This document shows, piece by piece, positions 24,909 through 33,510 of a DNA stretch of 64,000 nt. Within the stretch, counting starts at the first letter, position 1. The number at the start of each line of letters is the position of its first letter. The notes under the pieces are model-generated. The model saw only the letters and a list, made by a program, of their open reading frames with translations, made no database searches and was not told where the DNA came from. Source of the stretch: JAGRMG01 sp047975215 (GTDB taxonomy: Bacteria > Pseudomonadota > Alphaproteobacteria > Rhodobacterales > Rhodobacteraceae); assembly GCA_047975215.1 (NCBI GenBank), contig JBKEDD010000126.1, positions 50,205 through 114,204 on the forward strand, read 5' to 3'. The translations under genes and the position numbers were made by a program.

Positions 24909-26741
24909 ATGGCTCGGACCGATCGGATTGGGCAGCCGCCCGAACCTGGCCGCAACGGCTTCGATCAAGACGCGGGCCGCGAAGTTCACTATTCCACCGA
25001 TCCCAGAGATTTCGGCTGGGTACGCAAGAACGTACCCTGCCAGACCGCTTGTCCGGCGGGCACCGATATTCCCGCCTATATCCTTGCGATCCTTCAGGGC
25101 AAGTACGGCCTGTCCTACGAGATCAACCGCGAGGCCAACGTATTGCCCGGAGTGCTGGGGCGCATCTGTTCGCGCCCCTGCGAGGACCAGTGCCGCCACG
25201 GCTGGCCCGGCAATGGCGAGCCGGTCAGCATCTGCCATCTGAAACGGTCGGCCGCGGACCTGAAGAACCGCGGCCACCGGCTCAACGAAAGCCTCTACGG
25301 CCCCTCGGGCAAGCGGGTGGCCATCGTCGGGTCGGGTCCGGCCGGGATTGCCGCGGCGCACGACCTTTCGCTGATGGGCCATGACGTGACGGTGTTCGAA
25401 CGCGAGGCCGAACCGGGCGGCATGCTGAATTACGGAATCCCCGAATTCCGTCTGCCACGCGACATCCTGCACGAAGAAATTCACAATGCGCTGCGGCTGG
25501 GCGTCACCCTGAAAACCGGTGTCAGCATCGGCAACGGCGAGGGCGAGACGCCGCTGGCGCAGCTCCGGCAGGACTTTGACGCGGTGCTGCTGGCGACCGG
25601 CTGCATGGCGGCAACGGAAATCCCGCTGCGAGACGATCCCAAGGGCGCGGCCGTGGATCGTGTGGGAAATGTCGAATACGGCTTCGACTTCCTGCTCGAC
25701 ATGCATCGCGGGGCGAAAAAGAACGTTGGCAAACGGGTGGCGGTGGTAGGTGCCGGGTTCACCGCGCTGGATTGCGCCCGCGTCGCGCGGCGCCTGGGTG
25801 GCGAAGAAATCACCATCCATCTGCGCACCACCGAGGAATACATCCCCGTCACCCGCGACGAGATACTGGAGGCCAAGGCGGAAAGCGTGTCCTTCATGGG
25901 CCTGCGCACCCCGGTTGCGCTGCATGGTGGCGAGAACGGGGCGCTGCGGTCGGTGGAGTTCGTGCAGAACCGCCTTGGCGGCTGGCGCGACAACGGCCGC
26001 CGCAAGGCCAACCCGATCGACGGATCGGAATTTGACGTGGAGTGCGACACGCTCCTGATCGCTATCGGGCAGCGCACGGCGCACGAATTTCTTGACACGG
26101 GCCTGGAACTGGACCGCTGGAACAACGCGCGCATAGACGGCGGCGGCATGACCTCGCTGGAGGGCGTGTTCGCGGCGGGCGACTATGTCAAGGGCGCCAG
26201 TACGGTGATCGAGGCGGTCGGCCAGGGCCGCGAGGTGGCGCGGGGCATCGACACATGGCTGATGGGCAAGCCGCGGCGCGTGCCGGCGGTGCGGATCGAA
26301 AACGTGACCGAACCCCTGCGCGAACGCGCCTGGGATTTCATCCCGCGCGTACATATGCCGACCGAGGGAATTGAGGAACGCAGCGCCGATCTGAAACAGG
26401 AGGTTGAAACCGGCTATCCGCCCGATCTCGCGCACGAGGAATCCAAACGCTGCTACCTGTGCAACCTGCATTACAAGATCGACGTCGACAACTGCATCTA
26501 CTGCCGCGCCTGTATCGAGGTGGCGCCGAAGAACTGCATCAAGATGGTCGAGGGTATCGAGATCAACGAGGACGGCACCTATGGCAGCCTGCTTGAAACC
26601 GGCGAATGGGACCATGTCGGCGCCATCTGGATCGACAACAACGAATGCATACGCTGCGGTGCCTGCTATGATGTGTGCCCGACCAAGTGCATCTCGATCA
26701 CCCGCAACCAGCTTTGCATGATCGAGGTGAACGATGACTGA
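24909..26741 (+). CDS. GltD/DsrL-like FAD and Fe-S oxidoreductase of the 2-oxoacid module
   Basis: The 610-residue protein has an N-terminal Fe-S domain (CQTACPAG, CSRPCEDQC), two Rossmann folds (VAIVGSGPAGIAAA and VAVVGAGFTALD) for FAD and NAD(P)H, and a C-terminal ferredoxin domain. The second ferredoxin motif is regular (CIRCGACYDVCP); the first reads CIYCRACIEVAP, with alanine where the fourth cysteine normally stands. The layout matches DsrL and the KorC-type subunit of 2-oxoglutarate:NAD(P) oxidoreductase described from denitrifying aromatic degraders. With the next three genes it forms one operon. It probably links ferredoxin-level electrons to NAD(P). Confidence 0.8.
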   Translation: MARTDRIGQPPEPGRNGFDQDAGREVHYSTDPRDFGWVRKNVPCQTACPAGTDIPAYILAILQGKYGLSYEINREANVLPGVLGRICSRPCEDQCRHGWPGNGEPVSICHLKRSAADLKNRGHRLNESLYGPSGKRVAIVGSGPAGIAAAHDLSLMGHDVTVFEREAEPGGMLNYGIPEFRLPRDILHEEIHNALRLGVTLKTGVSIGNGEGETPLAQLRQDFDAVLLATGCMAATEIPLRDDPKGAAVDRVGNVEYGFDFLLDMHRGAKKNVGKRVAVVGAGFTALDCARVARRLGGEEITIHLRTTEEYIPVTRDEILEAKAESVSFMGLRTPVALHGGENGALRSVEFVQNRLGGWRDNGRRKANPIDGSEFDVECDTLLIAIGQRTAHEFLDTGLELDRWNNARIDGGGMTSLEGVFAAGDYVKGASTVIEAVGQGREVARGIDTWLMGKPRRVPAVRIENVTEPLRERAWDFIPRVHMPTEGIEERSADLKQEVETGYPPDLAHEESKRCYLCNLHYKIDVDNCIYCRACIEVAPKNCIKMVEGIEINEDGTYGSLLETGEWDHVGAIWIDNNECIRCGACYDVCPTKCISITRNQLCMIEVNDD

Positions 26742-27768
26742 GCCATTGCACCACGTCATCATCGGTTCGGGCAGCGCCGGGTTCGGGGCGGCCAGAACGT
26801 TGCGCGAAAACGATGCCGATTGCCGCATCACCATGTTCACGATGGACGCAATTCCGTTCTACCAACGGTATGAACTGCCTCAGATCTTTCGTGGCCGGAG
26901 CGATTGGCGCGACCTGCTGGCGGTGCCGCCGTCGTTTTACGACGATCACCGGATCACCCTGCGCCGGCGCTGCCGGGTTACGGACGTGGACGGCGCAAAG
27001 CGCCAGATCAGCCTGTCGCATCAGGAAACCGTACCCTATGACCGCTTGCTGGTCTGTGCCGGCGGGCGTGGATATCTGCCCGAGAACCTTACCGGCTTTG
27101 CCGACCTGATTCACGGTTTCGGATCGTTCGAGGCGGCGATGCAGACCCGGCGCGACCTGCCCGAGGGCGGCCAGGTGGTGATGATCGGCGGCGATATGGT
27201 GGGGATCGATCTGGCGCTGACGCTGCTGGACACAGGCCATGGCGTGACGCTGATTACCAATTCCCAGACCTTCTGGCCCCACGAACTGGGCAGCGAGGAA
27301 CGTGCGCCGCTTCTCGACGTGCTGCGCGGCAAGGGCGTGACGGTGCACGAGGACGCCCGTGCCGTGCGGGTCGAGGCCCGCAACGGCGGCGCCCCGGCGC
27401 GCTGCGTGACGCTGGATGACGGTACGCAGGTACCCGGCGATGTCGTGATGGCCTTCTGCGGGCTGGCATCGTCGGTCGAATTCATGCTGCGTGCGGCGGT
27501 GGACATAGAACGCGGTCTGCTGGTCAATCCCGAACTGCGCACCAGCAACGAAACCATCTGGGCCGCCGGCGATGTCTGCCAGATCTGGCACGACAGCGAA
27601 AAGGCCTACAAGTTCTACCACGGCTGGAAGAACGTCCGCGTCATGGGCGAACTTGCGGCGCGCAACATGCAGGGCGCCCACGAGGTGTTCGACGTGAACG
27701 TCGAGGAACGGATCGGGGTCGGCGACGACGGCGAAATAGTCTCGACCTTCTGGACCCGCGGCAGTTGA
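26734..27768 (+). CDS. NAD(P)/FAD-dependent oxidoreductase
   Basis: The 344-residue flavoprotein of the rubredoxin reductase/NirB N-domain type has an FAD motif HVIIGSGSAGFGAA, a second nucleotide motif VVMIGGDMVGIDLA and the C-terminal FAD motif TIWAAGDVCQI. It starts inside the last codons of the GltD/DsrL-like gene (8-base overlap). The substrate is unknown; with its neighbours it may move electrons between NAD(P)H and the Fe-S subunit. Confidence 0.82.
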   Translation: MTEPLHHVIIGSGSAGFGAARTLRENDADCRITMFTMDAIPFYQRYELPQIFRGRSDWRDLLAVPPSFYDDHRITLRRRCRVTDVDGAKRQISLSHQETVPYDRLLVCAGGRGYLPENLTGFADLIHGFGSFEAAMQTRRDLPEGGQVVMIGGDMVGIDLALTLLDTGHGVTLITNSQTFWPHELGSEERAPLLDVLRGKGVTVHEDARAVRVEARNGGAPARCVTLDDGTQVPGDVVMAFCGLASSVEFMLRAAVDIERGLLVNPELRTSNETIWAAGDVCQIWHDSEKAYKFYHGWKNVRVMGELAARNMQGAHEVFDVNVEERIGVGDDGEIVSTFWTRGS

Positions 27769-27778
27769 GGGATGCGTC

Positions 27779-29590
27779 ATGAACAAGTCCGGGACGGATA
27801 TCCAGTTCGCGATCTGCGGTTCGGCGGGGGACGGGACCATCGCGTCGGGCGATATCGTCAAGCGCGCCGCCGCGGCGGTCGGATTTCATGTCATCGCCTT
27901 CGATGTCTACCCGCCCGAGATCAGGGGCTTTGGCAAGTGCATCTCGCGTATCCGCGTATCCGCCGAACAGGCGTATTCGATGAAGGAAAAGACGGATGTG
28001 TTCATATCGCTGAACGATGCCCACGCGATTCCTCATGTCGGCGAGGTTCGTGACTGCGGCGCGGTGATCTATGACGACCGCTCGATAGCCCCGGTCAGGG
28101 AGGGCGCGCATATCACCGCCCATATCAGACCCGCGCAAATCCCCTATGGCCTGCCGATCCGCCAGATCTCGGAACAGGCGACCAATGCCGCACGCAGCAG
28201 AAACATCGTCGTGCTGGGCTATATGGCCGGTCTGCTGAAACTGCCGTCCCGGCCGTTTCGCGAGGTGATCGCGGCCAAGTTCGCAACCAAGCCGCAGGCG
28301 GTGATCGACGCCAACATCCGCGCGTTCGACGCCGGGCTGGAAGCCGGAAGGAATGTGTTCCGGCTCGATGACGTCGATGTCGGCACCGTGCCCGACCATG
28401 GCGGGAGCGAGGCGGTGATGATGACCGGAAACGGCGCCATCGTGCGCGGCTTCATGGAGGCCGGCATCCAGAGCTATTTCGGCTATCCCATCACGCCTGC
28501 GACCAGCATCATGGAGCGCCTCGCGGTGGAGATGCCCAAAAAGGGCGGCAAGTTCCTGCAAACCGAAGACGAGATATCGGCCATTGCCGCGACGATCGGC
28601 GCGGGATTCGCCGGGTCACGCGCCGCGACCGCCACGTCGGGGCCGGGTCTGGCGCTGATGGCCGAAATGCTGGGCCTTGGCGTCATGGCCGAAGTGCCGT
28701 CCGTCGTCGTGGTCAGCCAGCGCGGCGGGCCTTCGACCGGCTTGCCGACCAAGACCGAACAGTCGGATCTGAACCTGGCGGTGTTCGGCGGCTCGGGCGA
28801 CGCGCAGCGCATCGTCATCGCGCCGACCAATGTCGAAGGCTGCTACCGCTGCGCGGGCATGGCCTTCGAGATCGCAGAGACCTACCAGACGCCGGTCATC
28901 GTGCTGATCGACCTGTATCTTTCGAACCGCTACGAGACCGTTTTTCCATCCGAGAAAAACACCTTCGCGCCGAAACCCCGACAGGTGCCCGACCTGGCCG
29001 AGGGCGAGCAGTACAAACGCTTTGCCTTCACCGAAAACCACCTCTCGCCGCGCGCCCTGCCGGGCGATCCCGGTATGGTCCATACCGTCACCGGGCTGGA
29101 ACACAACGAACTGGGTCGCCCAGGCGATGCGGATCACATGCGCATGAACGCCAAGCGGCACGCCAAACTGATTCCGGCAACGCGCCATCCCGGCCTGACT
29201 GTGGCCAAACGGTTCGGCGACACCGGCAAGGTGGATGTCGGTATTCTTGGCTGGGGGTCCACTTTCGGAGAAATCCTCGAAGCCATGTTCGAGGCGCAGG
29301 ACGAGGGCATCAGCTGTTCGGCCATGAAGGCGGTGATGCTCTCGCCGCTGCCCGTGGACGAATTGCGCGCCTTCTTCGACGACTGCAAGAGCGTGCTGGT
29401 GCCCGAGTTGAACTATGAGGGTCAGTTCGCCAGTCTGGTGTCGGGTGCGCTGGGCCGGCCGGTGGTGCGGCTGAACCGGACGATCGCCACGCCGATGCCT
29501 GTCGCCGATATCCTGGCCGAGGTCAGGCGGCTCGCGGCAGAGGCCAAGGCCGCGGACCGTATGCCCGCAACCGCAGGAGTGGGATCATGA
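27779..29590 (+). CDS. korA: 2-oxoacid:acceptor oxidoreductase, fused gamma-alpha subunit
   Basis: The 603-residue protein opens with a gamma-type domain (about 1-190, beginning QFAICGSAGDGTIASGDIVK) followed by the alpha domain with GYPITPATSIME and TATSGPGLALMAE. It fits 2-oxoglutarate or pyruvate:ferredoxin oxidoreductase of the two-subunit type. The closest function by context is 2-oxoglutarate:acceptor oxidoreductase. The ATG follows GAGGGA; it overlaps the beta gene by four bases. Confidence 0.85.
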   Translation: MNKSGTDIQFAICGSAGDGTIASGDIVKRAAAAVGFHVIAFDVYPPEIRGFGKCISRIRVSAEQAYSMKEKTDVFISLNDAHAIPHVGEVRDCGAVIYDDRSIAPVREGAHITAHIRPAQIPYGLPIRQISEQATNAARSRNIVVLGYMAGLLKLPSRPFREVIAAKFATKPQAVIDANIRAFDAGLEAGRNVFRLDDVDVGTVPDHGGSEAVMMTGNGAIVRGFMEAGIQSYFGYPITPATSIMERLAVEMPKKGGKFLQTEDEISAIAATIGAGFAGSRAATATSGPGLALMAEMLGLGVMAEVPSVVVVSQRGGPSTGLPTKTEQSDLNLAVFGGSGDAQRIVIAPTNVEGCYRCAGMAFEIAETYQTPVIVLIDLYLSNRYETVFPSEKNTFAPKPRQVPDLAEGEQYKRFAFTENHLSPRALPGDPGMVHTVTGLEHNELGRPGDADHMRMNAKRHAKLIPATRHPGLTVAKRFGDTGKVDVGILGWGSTFGEILEAMFEAQDEGISCSAMKAVMLSPLPVDELRAFFDDCKSVLVPELNYEGQFASLVSGALGRPVVRLNRTIATPMPVADILAEVRRLAAEAKAADRMPATAGVGS

Positions 29591-30456
29591 ACGAGCGCGT
29601 CGAACCCGTCTATCTTGAGGACAAGCTTCAGGAGATCCGTGCCGACGGCCATCTGCAATACCGGTCGAAATCGCTGCCGACCTGGTGCCCGGGCTGCGGC
29701 TATTTCAGCATGGCCGACGGGCTGACCGTGGCGCTGAACCGGCTGGGGCTGGAAAACCGGAATGTCGTGACGGTCTCGGGCATCGGTTGTGCCTCGCGCT
29801 TTCCGTTCTTCGTCAACACCTACGGCTTTCACACGCTGCACGGCCGGGTGCTGCCGGTGGCGACCGGTATCAAGATCGGCAACGACGCGCTTACGGTGAT
29901 CGCGGTGGGCGGTGACGGCGACGCCTTCGCCATAGGCGGCGGCCATATCCCGCATGCTGCGCGGCGCAACGTGGACATGACCTATCTGGTGTTCGACAAC
30001 GGCATCTACGGTCTGACCAAGGGCCAGACCTCGCCCACCTCGGCGCTTGGATTCAAGACCTCGTCAACGCCATACGCGAACGGCGATGCGCCACTCAATC
30101 CGATGATGATGCTGCTGAGCTATGGTGCAAGCTGGGTCGGCCAGGCCTATGCCGGCAAGCCGCATCACCTGACGGACATGATTACCGCCGCGCTTGCGCA
30201 CAAGGGGTTTTCCTTCCTGCGTATCCTTTCGCCCTGCGTGACCTTCGACAAGACCGACAACACATACAAGAACCTGTCGATGATGGTGCGCGACCTGCCC
30301 GAGGGCCATGACAGCACCAGCATGATGGCGGCAATGACGCTGGCGATGCAGGACGAGCATCCCGCCCTTGGCGTCTTTTTCCAAGCCGCGCGCCCGACAC
30401 TGGCCGAGGTGATGCAGGCCTCGATCGACAGGGCGCGGCAGGCGAAGGCAAGATAA
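29587..30456 (+). CDS. korB: 2-oxoacid:acceptor oxidoreductase, beta subunit
   Basis: The 289-residue protein binds thiamine diphosphate and an Fe-S cluster: WCPGCGYFSM near residue 36, SGIGCASRFP, and the TPP motif GGDGDAFAIGGGH. The segment NGIYGLTKGQTSPTS is typical of KorB-type beta subunits. It oxidatively decarboxylates 2-oxoacids to acyl-CoA with the alpha subunit. This may run an oxidative or reductive TCA step; substrate choice cannot be read from sequence. Confidence 0.87.
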   Translation: MNERVEPVYLEDKLQEIRADGHLQYRSKSLPTWCPGCGYFSMADGLTVALNRLGLENRNVVTVSGIGCASRFPFFVNTYGFHTLHGRVLPVATGIKIGNDALTVIAVGGDGDAFAIGGGHIPHAARRNVDMTYLVFDNGIYGLTKGQTSPTSALGFKTSSTPYANGDAPLNPMMMLLSYGASWVGQAYAGKPHHLTDMITAALAHKGFSFLRILSPCVTFDKTDNTYKNLSMMVRDLPEGHDSTSMMAAMTLAMQDEHPALGVFFQAARPTLAEVMQASIDRARQAKAR

Positions 30457-30470
30457 GGCAAAAGAGCACC

Positions 30471-30491
30471 GGGCGGCGCGATGCGCCGGCC
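30471..30491. terminator. hairpin between convergent korB and cysG
   Basis: The arms GGGCGGCGC and GCGCCGGCC pair at eight of nine positions around a 3-base loop and fill the convergent gap exactly up to the cysG stop. There is no T-run, so it may act as a weak bidirectional terminator or only as an mRNA 3' stabiliser. Confidence 0.4.
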
Positions 30492-31931
30492 TCAGATCTC
30501 GGGCGTGGTTTGCGCCGCCAGGCTCATGGCGTGGGCTGTCCGGTCCAGGCGTTTCCAGTTCAACTGCTCGCGCAGGGTCACGACGCTGCCGATCAGGATC
30601 ATCGCCGGGCTGTTCATCCCCGCCCCGGCGACACGGCAGGCGATGTCGGCCAGAGTGCCGGAAACGACCTTCTGGTCCGGCCGGGTGCCGTTCCGGATCA
30701 CCGCCACGGGCGTTGCCATGTCCACGCCGCGACGGGCGAACCCCTCTGCCAGCGCCGCCAGATTGCCCAGACCCATGTAGATTGCGACGGTCTGCCCCTT
30801 GCGCACCAGGACATCCCAATCCACGTCGAGCACCCCGTCGCGGCCATGCGCGGTGACGAACGTGACCGATTGCGCGTGGTCGCGATGGGTCAGCGGGATA
30901 CCGGCATAGGTGCCGCAGCCCGACGCGGCGGTAATGCCCGGCACCACCTGAAAGGCGATGCCGGCGGCGGCCAGCTGCTCGATCTCCTCGCCGCCGCGCC
31001 CGAAGATGTACGGGTCCCCCCCCTTCAGGCGCAGCACCCGGTTGCCTTCCTGCGCCAGCCTGACCATCAGCACCGAGATTTCTTCCTGCTGCATCGTGTG
31101 TTCACGCGGCAGCTTGCCGACATAGATGCGCCGCGCGTCGCGGCGGACCAGCGCCATGATGTCGTCGCCGACCAGTCGGTCGAACAGCACCACGTCGGCG
31201 CGCTGCATCAGCCTGAGCGCACGGAAGGTCAGAAGATCGGGGTCGCCCGGTCCGGCGCCGACCAGATAGACCTCTCCGACGGGCGCGGGCCCGCCGGCAG
31301 CTTCGGCGGCCAGGTCGTTCATGACCTGCGAACGGGCGCGGTTCTCGGCGCCCGAAAGAAAGAAGTCGCCCGCCGGTCCTTCGATCATACGTTCCCAGAA
31401 ATGCCGCCGGGCGCGCCCGCTGGCGATGCTTCGGGCGACGACCGCGCGAAATCCGCTGGCGAATTCGGCAAGCCTTCCGAAGGCGGCGGGCAGCGTTGCC
31501 TCGATGCGCGCGCGCAGGATCCGTGCGATCACCGGCGCGGTTCCCCCCGTGGATATCGCCACCACGATGGGCGAGCGGTCAACCACCGAGGGGGTGATGA
31601 AATCGCACTGCTCGGGCATGTCGGCGACGTTGCACAGGACACCGGCGGCACGGCACCAGCCGTGCAGCCGCGCGTCGCGTTCTGCGTCGCCTGATGCCCC
31701 CCAGGCCACGGCGCATCCGTCCAGATCGGCCGCCTCCGCCGGCCGGGGGCATAGCGTCAGCGCGGTGCGGCCGGTCAGTGCCGAGAGGTCCGGCTCCGGG
31801 GAGGGGTCGCAGACGGTGACGTGCGCGCCGCAGTCCAGCGCCCGTTCCGCCCGGCGCGCCGCCGCCGGTCCGCCGCCATCGACCACGACCTTGCGGCCGC
31901 GAATGTCCAGAAAGATCGGCAGGTATTCCAT
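30492..31931 (-). CDS. cysG: siroheme synthase CysG
   Basis: The 479-residue trifunctional enzyme has an N-terminal dehydrogenase/ferrochelatase domain (about 1-200, starting EYLPIFLDIRGRKVVVDGGG) and a C-terminal SUMT domain (VYLVGAGPGDPDLLT, LKGGDPYIFGRGGEE, VVPGITAASGCG). It converts uroporphyrinogen III to siroheme, the cofactor of DsrAB. The gene is the last of a four-gene minus-strand unit headed by the TauD-like gene and divergent from dsrA, which fits a dedicated siroheme supply for sulfur oxidation. Confidence 0.94.
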   Translation of the reverse strand: MEYLPIFLDIRGRKVVVDGGGPAAARRAERALDCGAHVTVCDPSPEPDLSALTGRTALTLCPRPAEAADLDGCAVAWGASGDAERDARLHGWCRAAGVLCNVADMPEQCDFITPSVVDRSPIVVAISTGGTAPVIARILRARIEATLPAAFGRLAEFASGFRAVVARSIASGRARRHFWERMIEGPAGDFFLSGAENRARSQVMNDLAAEAAGGPAPVGEVYLVGAGPGDPDLLTFRALRLMQRADVVLFDRLVGDDIMALVRRDARRIYVGKLPREHTMQQEEISVLMVRLAQEGNRVLRLKGGDPYIFGRGGEEIEQLAAAGIAFQVVPGITAASGCGTYAGIPLTHRDHAQSVTFVTAHGRDGVLDVDWDVLVRKGQTVAIYMGLGNLAALAEGFARRGVDMATPVAVIRNGTRPDQKVVSGTLADIACRVAGAGMNSPAMILIGSVVTLREQLNWKRLDRTAHAMSLAAQTTPEI

Positions 31932-31942
31932 CCGTGGCCTTC

Positions 31943-32152
31943 CTATTCCGGACTACCGGCGGCGGCCGCCAGCACACCGGCCAGTTGCCGTGCCGCGTTT
32001 TCGTCCATGTCCACCTGGGTAATGCGGGTGCCTTCGCGCAGTACCAGACGTATCATGCGCAGCCCGCTTTCATGGGTCACTTCGCGCACCTTCGCGCGGC
32101 GGCCGAAGGGCAGGTCGAGTTCGGCGATGTCACGCAGGGTCTCATCCGCCAT
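31943..32152 (-). CDS. small hypothetical protein next to cysG
   Basis: The 69-residue soluble protein has a predicted beta-rich core (VREVTHESGLRMIRLVLREGTRITQVDMD) and an alanine-rich C-terminal helix. The ATG lies inside the preceding small gene (11-base overlap), and cysG starts 11 bases after its stop. I do not know its function. A regulatory or chaperone-like role in siroheme or DsrAB assembly can be imagined from the context but is not shown. Confidence 0.65.
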   Translation of the reverse strand: MADETLRDIAELDLPFGRRAKVREVTHESGLRMIRLVLREGTRITQVDMDENAARQLAGVLAAAAGSPE

Positions 32153-32342
32153 AGGTGGTTCCGCGGGTAAAAGCCGCCTCCAGCGCCCATTCCCATTTGC
32201 GCGGCGTGTCGCGGTAATCGGGCTTGAGGTCGAATTCAAGGAACATCTCGCCGGATTCCCCGGCATGTTCGACCAGCTTTTCCAGTTCTCCAAAAGTCTT
32301 GACATCCGGGTTCGAGATAATCAGGTCGCTCAGCTTGGCCAT
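32142..32342 (-). CDS. small hypothetical protein with strong ribosome-binding site
   Basis: The 66-residue acidic protein (MAKLSDLIISNPDV...) has a perfect AAGGAGGT five bases before its ATG, the strongest such site I noticed in the window, so high translation is expected. It has no cysteine, signal or membrane segment. The motif RKWEWALEAAF is a tryptophan-rich helix. It sits two bases after the TauD-like gene and overlaps the next small gene. The function is unknown. Confidence 0.65.
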   Translation of the reverse strand: MAKLSDLIISNPDVKTFGELEKLVEHAGESGEMFLEFDLKPDYRDTPRKWEWALEAAFTRGTTYGG

Positions 32343-32344
32343 CG

Positions 32345-33256
32345 CTACCTCCTTGCTATTCGGTTGTGAAACCGGACGCGATAGAGCAGGCGCGCCGCCG
32401 CGCCCGCGCCTTCGAACCCGGTCCGGTCATGCAGGACGTTGTTGTTCAGGATTCCTTGTCCCGCGTTCAGCCTGACGGTGCAACCCAGCGGGTCGCCGGC
32501 GTCGAGCCTGCCACGCAGCCATTGCGCGGCCTCGCGGGTGACGGTGTCGTCGCGCCACTCGATCGACCGGGTGCGCGCCGTGTAGCGCATCTGCAGGCGC
32601 CCAGTCCCGGAGTCGGGGTAGAATACCGGCCCGACCGATACCGGACGCAGCGTGCCGTCGGGTTCCCGATTTGCCGGAATCGACATTGCCGCGGGATGAA
32701 GCAGCGCAGCAAGCAGGTCGGGGCGGTCGTCGCGCAGGCGAATGTACAGTATCTCGGGGTCGAGAATGCGGTTTTCGCCCCCCTGTTCGGCGGCGCGGAC
32801 GCAGTGCAGCGCAAAGGCCGATATGCGTTCGCGCGGTGCGTTGTAGTAGCCGTCGGTGTGCCAGTTCAGCGCCCGGGTCGAGTAGGGGATGTATCCGCGC
32901 CTGGCGGGATCGTCCGAGGGTTGCAGGGCCACGAGACCGGCATCGCCGGCAGATCGGTGCGTTTCCGCGATCCTCAGGCCGAACCGGTTCGAGAATCGGC
33001 GCAGATCGGCGGCGACAAAGCGAGAATCGTTTGTGGTGGCGCAGGCGTAGCGGGCGAAGTTTGCCGCATCGCAGCGCCGCGCGATCTCGGATGCCTGCGC
33101 GTCGCTGGGCGCGACCAGCGACGACAATTCGACGGGATCTAGGTGCAGGAACCGTTCGGCGGCCTTCAGCTTGACGGCCCGCCAGCGCCGGTAGCTCTCC
33201 CTGTCTTTCAGGTCCATCCAGTTGAAACCATGCAGTATTTCGGAATCAAGCAGCAT
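32345..33256 (-). CDS. TauD/TfdA-family Fe(II)/2-oxoglutarate dioxygenase-like protein
   Basis: The 303-residue protein has the 2-His-1-Asp facial triad: NWHTDGYY (H133, D135) and NNNVLHDRTGF (H276), with arginines R289 and R293 in the position that binds 2-oxoglutarate. This places it in the clavaminate synthase-like superfamily with TauD, TfdA and gamma-butyrobetaine hydroxylase. The substrate is unknown. The position divergent from dsrA and upstream of cysG suggests a link with sulfur metabolism, for example an organosulfur substrate. ATG 33256 was chosen for its AGGG; a GTG at 33310 is possible. Confidence 0.75.
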   Translation of the reverse strand: MLLDSEILHGFNWMDLKDRESYRRWRAVKLKAAERFLHLDPVELSSLVAPSDAQASEIARRCDAANFARYACATTNDSRFVAADLRRFSNRFGLRIAETHRSAGDAGLVALQPSDDPARRGYIPYSTRALNWHTDGYYNAPRERISAFALHCVRAAEQGGENRILDPEILYIRLRDDRPDLLAALLHPAAMSIPANREPDGTLRPVSVGPVFYPDSGTGRLQMRYTARTRSIEWRDDTVTREAAQWLRGRLDAGDPLGCTVRLNAGQGILNNNVLHDRTGFEGAGAAARLLYRVRFHNRIARR

Positions 33257-33346
33257 CTGTTCAACCCTGTTCGTGTTCGTTTCTTGCCGCCGCGTGGCAT
33301 TTTTCTGCACATCGTGACCGGTGGGGTGTCGGTTTTGGTTGATTAT

Positions 33347-33368
33347 TACATTCGGTTATTACAATGTA
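33347..33368. promoter_or_regulatory. candidate operator between TauD-like gene and dsrA
   Basis: A perfect inverted repeat, TACATT and AATGTA separated by 10 bases, contains ATTC-N8-CAAT. It lies in the only AT-rich part of the 254-base divergent region, over a possible promoter for dsrA (TTGATT 33339-33344 and TACAAT 33360-33365, spacer 15). Related sites occur at 46454-46475 and 49049-49070. Confidence 0.6.
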
Positions 33369-33510
33369 TAGATGCTAGCGATTGGGAGGTCGCAGGCAGT
33401 TTCGGTGAAAGGCGCGAGCGCGCCGCGCCATATGGCGGACGGAATGCCTGCATTTCCCAGGAAAAGACGGCCGGCGACGGCAAGGATACCGACAAGCTGG
33501 GGAGAACGTG

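Noticed and set aside
33343..33363. Direct repeat TTATTACA ... TTATTACA upstream of dsrA as a separate operator
   Set aside because: It overlaps the inverted repeat TACATT/AATGTA, which is matched at two other loci, so the direct repeat is probably incidental.
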